Positions 37,566 to 46,526 of a DNA stretch of 64,000 nt are shown in pieces. The DNA is taken from contig NZ_CP139089.1 of NCBI RefSeq assembly GCF_038024855.1, positions 2,824,501-2,888,500 on the forward strand. The letters run 5' to 3'. The notes beneath the pieces were generated by a model, which saw only the letters and a program-made list of their open reading frames with translations, made no database searches and had not been told where the DNA came from. Source of the stretch: Methylocella tundrae (GTDB lineage: Bacteria; Pseudomonadota; Alphaproteobacteria; Rhizobiales; Beijerinckiaceae). Position numbers and translations under genes: made by a program. Every line of letters starts with the position of its first letter. Within the stretch, counting starts at the first letter, position 1.

Positions 37566-38032
37566 TCCTGAAACAAGTTGGTCAGGACAAGCGGGCAAAG
37601 ATAAGGACGCCGGACGACGCCCCCGCAAAACAGATCCTGGACGGCGAACGCCGATGGGCCTGTTCAAGTTTCCGGCCGCGCGGATCGCAATTCATCACTC
37701 AATCCTTGCAGCCGGCCAAAACAACCCGTCGGAGCTTCAGCCTGGGCCCGCCCCGCCTTGATCCCCAAGCGGCGGGCTCCAAGCGCGGCTCCAATGCCCA
37801 TTCGGACGAAGCCTATCGCCTTCCAATGGGAAGTAAAGCAGTCGCGAGGCGAGCGCGTCGCAACAAGCGCGCGCTTCGCCGCGCATCGGAGCCAGGGCGA
37901 GACGGCGCCGAGCATAGACTTTCCGGCGACGCGTGCTAGCCTCGCATCGAGGACGCCTGGGCGCCCCAAATCGCTCATGCGTCTCCCGCGTTCCGGCGCG
38001 GAGAATTGTCCTGCCACGCCCCCGCGGGTCTC
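37566..38032. other. 467-bp divergent gap with no convincing gene
   Basis: Open frames cover both strands here, but none has a family signature or a strong ribosome site. The interval should hold promoters for the leftward radical SAM gene and the rightward pseudo-caspase gene. No FNR-like site or long hairpin was seen. Confidence 0.45.
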
Positions 38033-39598
38033 ATGCGCGCCTGTCTCATGGTCCTCCTCAGCCTCGTCATCAGTCTCGCGCTCGAGGCGCAGCCCGGATT
38101 GGCTCAGGCAACGGAGGAATTGACCGACGCGCCGCCGCCGCCCGGATCGGCGCTTGTCATCGACAACGCCGCCTATGCGTCCGGCGGCCTGCCCTCCGCC
38201 CCCGCTCTCAGCTCCGCGCAGAGTCTCGCGCGTGAACTGACGCGCATCGGATTTAACGTCGGCATCGCCGCAAACCTGCGCCAGAACGCCATGCGCGGCG
38301 CAATCAACGCCTTCACGGGAACGATCAAGCCCGGCTCAGCGGCGCTTTTCTTCTTTTCCGGCTACGGCGTCGAGGCGAAAGGGACGACCTATCTCATCCC
38401 CATCGACGCCAACATCTGGACGGAGGCCGACGTTCGCGACCAGGGGATCAGCGTCGACGCGATTTTAGCCGCGATGGATAAGGCCGGCGCCAAGGTCAAG
38501 ATCATGATTCTCGACGCCTCCCGGCGAAATCCCTTCGAACGCCGTTTCCGCAGTCTGTCGGGAGGCCTTGGCGCGATCGATCCGCCGCCGCAGACCCTGC
38601 TTCTGTCATCCGCAGAGCCGGGCAAGGTCGTCGACGGCGACAGCAACATGTTCATCGGCGAGCTTTTGAAGGAACTACGCTCGCCCGACGCCCGCGCCGA
38701 CGATGTCTTCAACCACACCCGGCTTGGCGTTGCGCGCGCAACCAGCAACCAGCAGACGCCTGTTGTGAAGTCGACGCTGACGGAACCGTTTTTCCTGAAA
38801 TCCGGATCCGGGACGCCGGATTTGCCGGCCGACGCGAAGGCCGACGCGGGCGCGGTCCAACTCGGGCCGCCGCAAGACGCAAAGCCTGGAGCGGTCTTTC
38901 GCGATTGCGCCGCCTGTCCCGAGCTCGTCATCGTTCCGGCCGGGGACTTCGCCATGGGATCGCAGGATTTTGCCGCCGAACAGCCGGTACATTCGGTCAC
39001 AATCGGCCGGCCTTTTGCGATAGGCCGCGTCGAAGTAACTTTCGCGCAGTGGGACGCCTGCATCGCCGATGGCGGCTGCGCCGGCTGGCGCCCCGATGAT
39101 CGCGGCCGGGACCATAATGACGGCCCGGTCGGCGAAGTCAGCTGGAGCGATGCGCATCGCTTTCTCGACTGGCTGTCCCGCAAGAGCGGTCATCCCTATC
39201 GGCTGCCAAGCGAGGCGGAATGGGAATATGCCGCCCGCGCGGGCGCCCTGACGCGGTTCTGGTGGGGAGACGAAGCCGGAAGCGGCCATGCCAATTGCCG
39301 TGGCTGCGGCGGCGCCGGCCTGCCGTCGCCGGCGGGCTCCTATACCGCGAACGCCTTTGGCCTCTTCGACACCGCCGGCAATATCGCCGAATGGGTTGAA
39401 GATTGCTGGAGCGAGAACTACGAGGGCGCGCCGCGCGATGGAGGCGTCGCGCATGATGGCCCGTGCAAGCAGCGCGTCGTGCGCGGGGGGTCATTCGACG
39501 CGGGGCCGCGCTATGTCCGCTCCGCCTCGCGCTTTCTCTACGACGCCGAGCTGCGCTATTACACAAACGGCTTTCGGGTTGTGCGCGATCTCCCTTGA
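38033..39598 (+). CDS. Secreted caspase-like (Tyr/Ser pseudo-dyad) - FGE-sulfatase domain fusion
   Basis: About 521 aa. A signal peptide (MRACLMVLLSLVISLALEAQPGLAQA) precedes a caspase p20-like domain (residues about 40-245): ALVIDNAAYASGGLPSAPAL, then FFFSGYGVEAKGTTYLIPID, then KIMILDASRRNPFERRF. In active prokaryotic caspases these motifs read SGHGV and LDACRNNPF, so both the catalytic His and Cys are replaced, by Tyr and Ser. A C-terminal FGE-sulfatase (SUMF1) domain follows (VIVPAGDFAMGS, VTFAQWDACI, YRLPSEAEWEYAARAG, NIAEWVEDCW, RVVRGGSF). The product probably binds ligands or partners in the periplasm. The next genes encode an RND pump. Confidence 0.88.
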   Translation: MRACLMVLLSLVISLALEAQPGLAQATEELTDAPPPPGSALVIDNAAYASGGLPSAPALSSAQSLARELTRIGFNVGIAANLRQNAMRGAINAFTGTIKPGSAALFFFSGYGVEAKGTTYLIPIDANIWTEADVRDQGISVDAILAAMDKAGAKVKIMILDASRRNPFERRFRSLSGGLGAIDPPPQTLLLSSAEPGKVVDGDSNMFIGELLKELRSPDARADDVFNHTRLGVARATSNQQTPVVKSTLTEPFFLKSGSGTPDLPADAKADAGAVQLGPPQDAKPGAVFRDCAACPELVIVPAGDFAMGSQDFAAEQPVHSVTIGRPFAIGRVEVTFAQWDACIADGGCAGWRPDDRGRDHNDGPVGEVSWSDAHRFLDWLSRKSGHPYRLPSEAEWEYAARAGALTRFWWGDEAGSGHANCRGCGGAGLPSPAGSYTANAFGLFDTAGNIAEWVEDCWSENYEGAPRDGGVAHDGPCKQRVVRGGSFDAGPRYVRSASRFLYDAELRYYTNGFRVVRDLP

Positions 39599-39734
39599 TC
39601 GCCGATCCGGCTTTGCCGCAAGCTGTCAACCCATTGCGCCTTCGATCGATTCGATTCTGATTTAACCGGTTCGCCTCAACTTTTCCTTGCTTCGACCGCC
39701 CGCCCTGCATCCGCAGACTTAGGAAAAGCCCGTC

Positions 39735-40745
39735 ATGACCTTTTTGCGCGCTTTGCCTTTCAGATGGTCTTTCGCAGCCGCGCTCGCCCTGGCGTTTCCC
39801 TTTGCGCTCGGCCTCGTCCGGCTGGATCCCGCCGCGGCGCAGCAGGATTTGAGGCGGCAGGAGGGCGATGCGGGCAGTGAGTCGGCGGGGATTCGCGTTA
39901 GCGTGGCGCAGGCTGCTTCCGCCTGCTTCTCGGAGGGGATCCACGCGACGGGTTTTTTAGCGCCGCGCTCCGATGCGGTCGTCGTGCTGACGCAGGAAGG
40001 CTACGCCGTCGCCGAAATCCTCGCCAGCGAGGGCGATGTCGTCGCCGAGGGGCAGCCTCTCGTCCGCCTTGACCGCGTCGAGAGCCCAAGCCCCTATGCG
40101 CAAGCCGCGGCGCAGCAGGCCGCCGCGCAAGGGCAAGCCGCCCCGCCCGCCTCGATCGTGCTGCGCGCGCCGGCCGCCGGCTCGATCGTCGCATCAAGCG
40201 CGCGCATCGGAGCGATCGCCTCGCCGCGCGCCGAACCGCTGTTTCGCCTCGCGGTCGATGGATTGATCGAGGCGGTGGCGCAAGTCTCGAGCGTCTATCT
40301 TGCCGAGATCAAGGAAGACCAGAGCGCGCGGGTGCAGACCGATGACGGCCGCGACATGACCGGCCGCGTGCGCAGGATCGCATCCGAGATTGATGCTGCG
40401 ACGCAAATGGGTCAGGTCCGGCTCGCCCTCGAACGCGACCCCGCGCTGCGCGTCGGGCGCCTGATCCGTGCGACGATCGATGCGCGCCACAGCTGCGGCG
40501 TCTCGATCCCGCGTTCCGCGCTGTCCTACACCAGCGAGGGCGCGAGCGTGCAGGTTGTGCGCGGGCGCGCCATCGAGACCGTGCGCGTGAAGGTCGGCCT
40601 CATCGCCGGCGGCGACGCCGAAATCGAAGCCGGGCTGCACAGCGGCGATCTCGTCGTCGCCAACGCCGGCGCCTCTCTTCGCGACGGCGACATCGTCTCT
40701 CCGGTCCTTCGCGAGGACGCCGGAAAAGCGACGGAGACCCCCTGA
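39735..40745 (+). CDS. RND efflux periplasmic adaptor (short form)
   Basis: The 336-aa protein has a signal region (FAAALALAFPFALGLVRLDPAAAQ), split biotinyl-lipoyl halves (EGYAVAEILASEGDVVAEGQPLVRL and IVLRAPAAGSIVASSARIGAIAS), and beta-barrel and membrane-proximal parts (LIRATIDARHSCGVSIPRSAL). Between the lipoyl halves only about 22 residues (an Ala/Gln-rich stretch) are present, so the usual coiled-coil hairpin that reaches TolC is missing. It would still link the inner-membrane pump to the periplasm. Its TGA overlaps the ATG of the pump gene by one base. Confidence 0.88.
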   Translation: MTFLRALPFRWSFAAALALAFPFALGLVRLDPAAAQQDLRRQEGDAGSESAGIRVSVAQAASACFSEGIHATGFLAPRSDAVVVLTQEGYAVAEILASEGDVVAEGQPLVRLDRVESPSPYAQAAAQQAAAQGQAAPPASIVLRAPAAGSIVASSARIGAIASPRAEPLFRLAVDGLIEAVAQVSSVYLAEIKEDQSARVQTDDGRDMTGRVRRIASEIDAATQMGQVRLALERDPALRVGRLIRATIDARHSCGVSIPRSALSYTSEGASVQVVRGRAIETVRVKVGLIAGGDAEIEAGLHSGDLVVANAGASLRDGDIVSPVLREDAGKATETP

Positions 40746-43700
40746 TGACGATCAATGTCTCGGCCTATTCGATCCGGCGTCCGCTGCCGGCGATCGTCTT
40801 CGCGCTGGTGATCCTCGCCCTCGGAGCGGCGAGTTTCAAAAAATTGCCGGTGACGCTGCTGCCGAACGTCGATCAACCGATCATCACCGTCGTCATCACC
40901 CAGTTCGGCGCGGCGCCGGCCGAACTCGAAACGCAGGTGACGCGGCCGGTCGAGGACGCCGTCTCCGGCGTCGAAGGCGTGCGCCATATCCTCAGCGAAG
41001 TCACCGACGGCGTCTCGGCGACGACGATCACGCTGGCGCTCGACGCCAATACGGACCGCGCGCTGAACGACGTCAAGGACGCCATCACGCGCATCAGGGG
41101 GCAGCTGTCGCGCAGCATCAGCGAACCCTTGATCCGGCAGGTCGGCGTCGTCGGCGCGAGCATCCTCACCTATGCCGCCATCGCGCCTGGCAAAACGCCG
41201 GAACAATTATCGAATTTCATCGACGACGTCGTCGAGCGCAGGCTCCTCGAGGTGCGCGGCGTCGGCAATATCGAACGCATCGGCGGCGTCGACCGCGAGA
41301 TTCTCGTCTCGCTCGATCCCGCAAGGCTCGCCGCCTTTGGCCTCACGGCGGCCGACGTCAGTCGGCGCCTGCGCGGATCAAACCTTGATCTCGCCGGCGG
41401 GCGCGCCGAGCTTGGCGGCCAGATCCAGTCGATCCGCACGCTGGCGGGCGCGCGCACGCTGGATGAACTCGCCGGCGCGATGATGAGCCTGCCGCGCGGG
41501 GGCGCCGTGCGCCTCGACGAACTCGGCGTCGTCACCGACACCATCGCCGAGCCGCGCACCTTCGCGCGCCTCGACGGCGAGCCGATCGTCGCTTTCAGCA
41601 TCCAGCGCTCGAAAGGCGCGAGCGACGTGGCGGTGGCGGCCGAAGTCGAAAAGCGCATCGCCGAACTCGAAGCCGCCCATCGCGACGTCGCCCTGAAGCG
41701 GATCGACACATCGGTGGCCTATACGCTCGGCAATTATCATTCGGCGATGAGCACACTGTTCGAAGGCGCGATCCTCGCCGTCGTGGTGGTGTTTTTGTTC
41801 CTTCGCGACATTCGCGCGACGGTCATCGCGGCGGTCGCCCTGCCGCTCTCGATCCTGCCCGCCTTTTTTGTCATGGATATGCTGGGTTTCTCGCTGAACC
41901 TTGTCAGCCTGCTCGCGATCACGCTGGCGACCGGCATTCTCGTCGACGACGCGATCGTCGAGATCGAGAATATCGTCCGCCATATGAGGATGGGGAAATC
42001 GGCCTATCAGGCCGCAATCGAGGCCGCGGACGAGATCGGCCTCGCCGTCGTCGCGATCAGCCTGACGATCGTCGCCGTATTCGCCCCCGTCAGCTTCATG
42101 AGCAATATCGCCGGGCAATATTTCAAGCAGTTCGGGTTGACGGTCTCGGCCGAAGTCCTGTTCTCGCTGCTCGCCGCGCGCCTCATCACGCCGATGCTCG
42201 CCGCCTATTTCCTCAAGACGCAAGGGCGCGAGGAAACGGCGGAAGGCAAGCTAACGCAGCGCTATGGGCGGCTGGTCGCCTGGTCGGTGCGCCGCCGCTA
42301 CCGCACGGTTGGGATCGGGCTCGTCCTCTTCGCCCTGTCGATTCTCAGCACCAAACTGATCGGCACCGATTTCCAGCCGACGCAGGACGCCAGCCGCTCG
42401 CATCTTGCGATCGAGCTGCCCTCCGGCTCCGATCTGTCGCAGACGCAGGCCATCGCCGATGAAGTGGCGCGCGCGCTGCGCAAGCGTCCCGAGATCACGC
42501 ATGTCTTTATCGACGGCGGCCATGTTCCGCCGAGCACCTCCGACGTGCGCAAGGCCTCGCTGGTCGTAAACTACAGGCCGCGCTCGGAGCGCACGAAGAG
42601 CGTGCGCGAGCTCGAGACGGAAATCTCCCGCGAGCTCGACGCCTTGCCCGACATCCGCAGCTGGTTCGTCGACGACTATGGCCAGCGCCCCGTGTCTTAT
42701 GTCGTCACCGGCCCCGATTCCGTGACGGTGGCGAATTTCGCCGCCGAGCTCGCCGGCCAGATGAACCGCGTCCCGGCGCTCGCCAATGTCGTCGCCTCGA
42801 CCTCGCTGGAACGGCCCGAGCTTCTGGTCAAGCCGGACCGCGACCTTACCGCGCGGCTTGGCGTCTCGACCGAGAGCCTTTCGGAGACGCTCCGCATCGC
42901 GACAATCGGCGATGTTGGGCCCGCTCTGGCAAAATTCGACGCCGGCGAGCGGCAAATCCCGATCCGGGCGCAACTCGGCGGCCTCGCGCGGACGGACAAG
43001 AACGTCCTCGAGACGATCGGCGTCCCTACCGCGACCGGGGCCGTCGTGCCCTTGTCCTCAATCGCCGCCGTCGAACTCGGCCAGGGCGAGGCGACCATCA
43101 GCCGCTTCGATCGCGAACGCGAAGCCTCGATACAGGCGGCGCTCGCCCCCGGGGCGACGCTGAGCGAGGCCGAAGCCGCGATCTATGATCTGCCGCTCAT
43201 GAAAAACCCGCCGAAAGGAATAAGAGTGCGCAAATCCGGCGACGCCGAGGCGATGGCCGAACTGTTCGACGGATTCACCGAGGCGATGCGCAACGGCCTC
43301 GTCATGGTCTACGCCGTGCTCGTCATTCTTTTTGCGAGTTTTCTCCAGCCGGTCACCATTCTGTTTTCGCTGCCGCTCTCGATCGGCGGCGCGATCTTCG
43401 GCCTGCTGCTCACCGGACGCCCTGTCAGCATGCCCGTCATCATCGGCATTTTGATGTTGATGGGCATTGTCACCAAGAACGCCATCATGCTGGTCGATTT
43501 TTCGATCGAGGCCATGAAGCGCGGCATGGAGCGGACAGAGGCCATCGTCGAAGCGGGCAAGAAGCGCGCGCGGCCGATCATCATGACGACGGTGGCGATG
43601 GTCGCCGGCATGTTGCCGAGCGCCTTGGCGATCGGCGCCGGCGGCGAATTCCGCTCGCCCATGGCGATCGCGGTGATCGGCGGCCTTATTGTCTCAACAG

Positions 43701-43852
43701 TGCTGTCGCTACTCTTCGTTCCCGCGTTCTTCGCCATGATGGACGACGCCGGACGCGGGATCGGCGGCTTATGGCGGCGGTTCGCGGCGGCGCGATCTTC
43801 GGGCGCGCCGACGCCCCGGCGGGAAGCAAAGAGCATATTGGGAAAGGAGTGA
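40745..43852 (+). CDS. RND family inner-membrane efflux transporter (HAE1-like)
   Basis: 1035 aa with twelve membrane segments and two large periplasmic loops. It begins MTINVSAYSIRRPLPAIVFALVILALG; the porter loop shows QFGAAPAELETQVTRPVEDAVSGVEGV. TM4 contains GILVDDAIVEIENIVRHM, the proton-relay Asp pair of AcrB-type pumps. The C-terminal half has MGIVTKNAIMLVDFSIEAMKRGM and RARPIIMTTVAMVAGMLP. It uses the proton gradient to export hydrophobic compounds. It is coupled to the adaptor gene; no outer-membrane factor gene is adjacent. Confidence 0.95.
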   Translation: MTINVSAYSIRRPLPAIVFALVILALGAASFKKLPVTLLPNVDQPIITVVITQFGAAPAELETQVTRPVEDAVSGVEGVRHILSEVTDGVSATTITLALDANTDRALNDVKDAITRIRGQLSRSISEPLIRQVGVVGASILTYAAIAPGKTPEQLSNFIDDVVERRLLEVRGVGNIERIGGVDREILVSLDPARLAAFGLTAADVSRRLRGSNLDLAGGRAELGGQIQSIRTLAGARTLDELAGAMMSLPRGGAVRLDELGVVTDTIAEPRTFARLDGEPIVAFSIQRSKGASDVAVAAEVEKRIAELEAAHRDVALKRIDTSVAYTLGNYHSAMSTLFEGAILAVVVVFLFLRDIRATVIAAVALPLSILPAFFVMDMLGFSLNLVSLLAITLATGILVDDAIVEIENIVRHMRMGKSAYQAAIEAADEIGLAVVAISLTIVAVFAPVSFMSNIAGQYFKQFGLTVSAEVLFSLLAARLITPMLAAYFLKTQGREETAEGKLTQRYGRLVAWSVRRRYRTVGIGLVLFALSILSTKLIGTDFQPTQDASRSHLAIELPSGSDLSQTQAIADEVARALRKRPEITHVFIDGGHVPPSTSDVRKASLVVNYRPRSERTKSVRELETEISRELDALPDIRSWFVDDYGQRPVSYVVTGPDSVTVANFAAELAGQMNRVPALANVVASTSLERPELLVKPDRDLTARLGVSTESLSETLRIATIGDVGPALAKFDAGERQIPIRAQLGGLARTDKNVLETIGVPTATGAVVPLSSIAAVELGQGEATISRFDREREASIQAALAPGATLSEAEAAIYDLPLMKNPPKGIRVRKSGDAEAMAELFDGFTEAMRNGLVMVYAVLVILFASFLQPVTILFSLPLSIGGAIFGLLLTGRPVSMPVIIGILMLMGIVTKNAIMLVDFSIEAMKRGMERTEAIVEAGKKRARPIIMTTVAMVAGMLPSALAIGAGGEFRSPMAIAVIGGLIVSTVLSLLFVPAFFAMMDDAGRGIGGLWRRFAAARSSGAPTPRREAKSILGKE

Positions 43853-43857
43853 GCAAA

Positions 43858-44289
43858 ATGCGTTGGCTGACCAAAAAAGGGATAGCGGGAGGAGCCCTTC
43901 TTACAGTGGTTTGGTGCCTTGCGGCGCCAGGCGAGGAAAGCGCTCCGCCGACGAAGGCGGAGCTTGCGGCGAAGAACCTTAAAAGCATCGAGGCCGCGGT
44001 GCAGGACCTTAAGGACAAATGCGGCGTCACCATTCTTCAGGATGAAGAGTCGCCCGATCTGCCCGACAAGATTGATTGCGGGAAGGGGCCGGAGGCGCTC
44101 GACGCGGCGTGGATCAGATTTTTGGTGAGCGAGGGCGTGCCCGGCGGTCCGGAGGAAAGGCAAAGCGCCGCGGAGCAGATGGGCCTCAGCCCCTCCATGA
44201 CTTTGATCTATATGGAAGGGACGGCCCGGAGCGACGCCATTGAAAATCTTATGAATGCTCTTCGCAATATCGCCGGGAAGCAGCCGTAA
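43858..44289 (+). CDS. Small secreted protein of unknown function (143 aa)
   Basis: The ATG at 43858 has AAGGAG upstream. The product has an N-terminal hydrophobic segment (GIAGGALLTVVWCLAAPG) that can serve as a signal or anchor. Its body is charged and helical, with two Cys (KCGVTI and IDCGKG) that could form a disulfide. No family is recognised. It starts 5 nt after the RND pump stop, so it is probably cotranscribed with the pump and may be exported with it. A convergent terminator hairpin follows. Confidence 0.7.
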   Translation: MRWLTKKGIAGGALLTVVWCLAAPGEESAPPTKAELAAKNLKSIEAAVQDLKDKCGVTILQDEESPDLPDKIDCGKGPEALDAAWIRFLVSEGVPGGPEERQSAAEQMGLSPSMTLIYMEGTARSDAIENLMNALRNIAGKQP

Positions 44290-44316
44290 TCCGCCTCGCT
44301 CGGGTCGGCGCAAGGC

Positions 44317-44346
44317 CACGCTGAACGCCTTGCGCCAACGCCGCGG
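44317..44346. terminator. Stem-loop between convergent genes
   Basis: GGCGCAAGGC (44317-44326) pairs with GCCTTGCGCC (44337-44346) around a 10-nt loop. It lies between the RND-linked gene and the leftward peptidase gene and probably ends both transcripts. It has no T-run. Confidence 0.6.
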
Positions 44347-44360
44347 ACCCTGGCCAAATC

Positions 44361-45314
44361 TCAGCGGCCGGCGTCGAGCATGACATCGGCGAGCGCCCTG
44401 CCAGCCTTCAATTCTTCATCGAATTGGCGGACCGGATTGAAGGCGGCGACTCCTCGACCGATATTTGCGAGATCGCGGAAGAAGTCCGGTTGTGCGGTTT
44501 TGAAATTCAGCAACAGTTGACGCGGCGTCAAATCGACGTGCTGCACATTGTCCAGGAATTTTTCCGGATGCCGCAGCGTCGCGTCGCCATGATCGCCGAG
44601 CAGAACCGTCTTTCCTTTCTCGGACATGTAGATGTTGGAAATGACAACCGCGAGATATTCCTCCACGTCGTCATATCCGCGATCGACCTTCTTGTTTTCC
44701 TGGACGCCTCTCATTTGTCGAGAGGCGTGAATCAACTCGTGAAAGATGATTTCATCCGGATCGTCGCCCGGCGCCTTCGACTTCGCCGCGCCCCCTGGCC
44801 CCCACATCTCGGGCGTGTAGCGAATGATCGAGTTGGCGCCGCCGCCGGCGCCGACCCGGCGCTTGTGATGGAAATAGAACCGCTCGCCCTTTGCCATCGA
44901 ATGGATCCAATCGGCGTTTTCGGGGTGGGCGACGCTTCTTGGCTCTGTGTCCGCATTGAGCGGATCGCCCCAATTCCAGTTGGGACGGAATTTTACGACG
45001 CGATGAACGGAGCCGAGCTCTTTCAACAAAGCCTTGCCTACGCTCACCCCTGTGATCGGCGCAAACTGGCGGCGCAGTTTCGCCTTATAATCCTTCATCT
45101 CAGCCCTGTAGCGGTGATGGAAGATTTTGAATGCTGAATCATCGAGCGTGAGGTCATACCAGTCCATCCAGTCCGGCATGGAATAAAAGGTCACGCGGAC
45201 GTTATGGAAGGTTTCGTCGAGCCGCTCCGAATGGGGATCAAACAACTCGACCGAATCGGCCCAGCCTACATGCTTTTCTACATATTCCTCATATTTCCAG
45301 TGCGGCCAGAACAT
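44361..45314 (-). CDS. Putative HExxH zinc metallopeptidase, last gene of a kinase/cyclase operon
   Basis: The 317-aa protein has no signal peptide or membrane segment. The zinc signature is IIFHELIHASRQM (His192, Glu193, His196) with acidic residues 20 positions on (DDVEEYLAVVISNIYM, Glu218/219) as candidates for a third ligand. This layout resembles the M91/NleD-type peptidases, which include secreted effectors; overall similarity outside the motif was not recognised. The region before the motif is rich in aromatic residues. The gene begins 17 nt after the cyclase gene, with GGGAGGG as ribosome site, so it is cotranscribed with the kinase and cyclase. Confidence 0.68.
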   Translation of the reverse strand: MFWPHWKYEEYVEKHVGWADSVELFDPHSERLDETFHNVRVTFYSMPDWMDWYDLTLDDSAFKIFHHRYRAEMKDYKAKLRRQFAPITGVSVGKALLKELGSVHRVVKFRPNWNWGDPLNADTEPRSVAHPENADWIHSMAKGERFYFHHKRRVGAGGGANSIIRYTPEMWGPGGAAKSKAPGDDPDEIIFHELIHASRQMRGVQENKKVDRGYDDVEEYLAVVISNIYMSEKGKTVLLGDHGDATLRHPEKFLDNVQHVDLTPRQLLLNFKTAQPDFFRDLANIGRGVAAFNPVRQFDEELKAGRALADVMLDAGR

Positions 45315-45331
45315 GACGCCCTCCCGATCAG

Positions 45332-46495
45332 CTAGGCCTCCGCGCTTTTTTCTTCCTGCTTCATCGCCCCGAGTATCTCAAAGGCTTCAACCGGCCGGCG
45401 AAAGCCCTTGAGAGTCATGGGTTCAAGTTCGCGCGCCTCGAACAGTCCCTCGACCGCGTGAAACGCCCGTGTCTGTATGATGATCTGGCCTGACTTCGCT
45501 TCGTCGCAAAGGCGCGAGGCGAGATTGGTGACGCTGCCGACCGCCGAATAGTCGAAGCGCCGCGAGAAGCCGATCCGTCCAAGCGTCGCAAAGCCGAGCG
45601 CGATGCCGATGCCGAAGCCAAGTTCGTGTCCGCGTTTGCGCCACACGCTGGCGCGCGCCTTGATCGTCGCCTGCATGTCGAGCGCCATGCGCACCGCCCG
45701 CTCGGTATGCTTGTCGCAGGGTAGCGGATCGTTGAACAGGATCAACATGCCATCGCCCGCGAAGCGCTCCAGCGTCGCCTCATAGCGATCGATCAGCTCC
45801 CCCAACGCTTCGTGATAATCGTTGAGAACGCGCATCACCTCTTCGGGCTCGGCGGTCTCGGTGAAGGCGGTGAAGCCGCGCAAGTCGCAAAACAGCACGG
45901 TGACTTCGCGGCGGTGACTCTCAAGAAGGCTCTGCGCGTCGCCGCTCGCCGCCACCACATCGGCGATCTGCGGCGACAGGAAGCGCTTGAGGCGGCTCAT
46001 TCGCTGGATCTCGCCGACCTGCTCGCTGACGCGCGCCTCCAACGTCGCATTGAAGGCGGCAAGTTCTTTCGTCTGTTCGGCGAGCTTTTCCGCCTGGTCC
46101 TGAACGAGATCATGCAGCGCCTTGATGCGCAGCATCGAGCGCACGCGCGCGACGAGCGCGCTCTGGTCGAAAGGCTTGGTCAGATAATCGTCGGCGCCGG
46201 CGTCGAGCCCTGCGACGACGTCGGCGCGGTCAGCCTTGGCGGTCAGCAAAATGACCGGAATAAAGCCAAGGCTCTCGTCGTGCTTCAGTTCCTTCAGCAC
46301 CGATATGCCGTCAAGTTTCGGCATCATGATGTCGAGAAGGATGAGATCGGGCTTTTGCTCACGCGCCCTCGCGAGGCCTTCCTCTCCGTCGGCGGCGGTG
46401 ATGATCTCATAGCCATGCGCCTGCAGGCGCACGAACACGATCTCAAGGTTTTCCGCGACGTCGTCGACGGCGAGAATGCGCGGCGGATTATGCAC
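45332..46495 (-). CDS. Response regulator with class III adenylate/guanylate cyclase output domain
   Basis: 387 aa from GTG at 46495 (GGGGGAGG upstream). A CheY-like receiver domain (ILAVDDVAENLEIVFVRLQAHG; phosphorylated Asp55 in LILLDIMMPKLDG; LLTAKADRADVVAGLDAGADDYLTKPF) is joined by a coiled coil to a class III nucleotide cyclase (VTVLFCDLRGFTAFTETAEPEEVMRVLNDYHEAL; RFAGDGMLILFND; FDYSAVGSVTNLASRLCDEA). The metal-binding Asp residues are present. It would make cAMP (or cGMP) when phosphorylated, probably by the kinase encoded 31 nt upstream. Confidence 0.93.
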   Translation of the reverse strand: MHNPPRILAVDDVAENLEIVFVRLQAHGYEIITAADGEEGLARAREQKPDLILLDIMMPKLDGISVLKELKHDESLGFIPVILLTAKADRADVVAGLDAGADDYLTKPFDQSALVARVRSMLRIKALHDLVQDQAEKLAEQTKELAAFNATLEARVSEQVGEIQRMSRLKRFLSPQIADVVAASGDAQSLLESHRREVTVLFCDLRGFTAFTETAEPEEVMRVLNDYHEALGELIDRYEATLERFAGDGMLILFNDPLPCDKHTERAVRMALDMQATIKARASVWRKRGHELGFGIGIALGFATLGRIGFSRRFDYSAVGSVTNLASRLCDEAKSGQIIIQTRAFHAVEGLFEARELEPMTLKGFRRPVEAFEILGAMKQEEKSAEA

Positions 46496-46526
46496 TGGCC
46501 TCCCCCTTTTTTGCAGAGCCGCGTCT

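Noticed and set aside
37439..37939. A 166-codon plus-strand frame between the radical SAM and pseudo-caspase genes
   Set aside because: It overlaps the start of the radical SAM gene and is Arg/Ser-rich, typical of a chance frame in GC-rich DNA.
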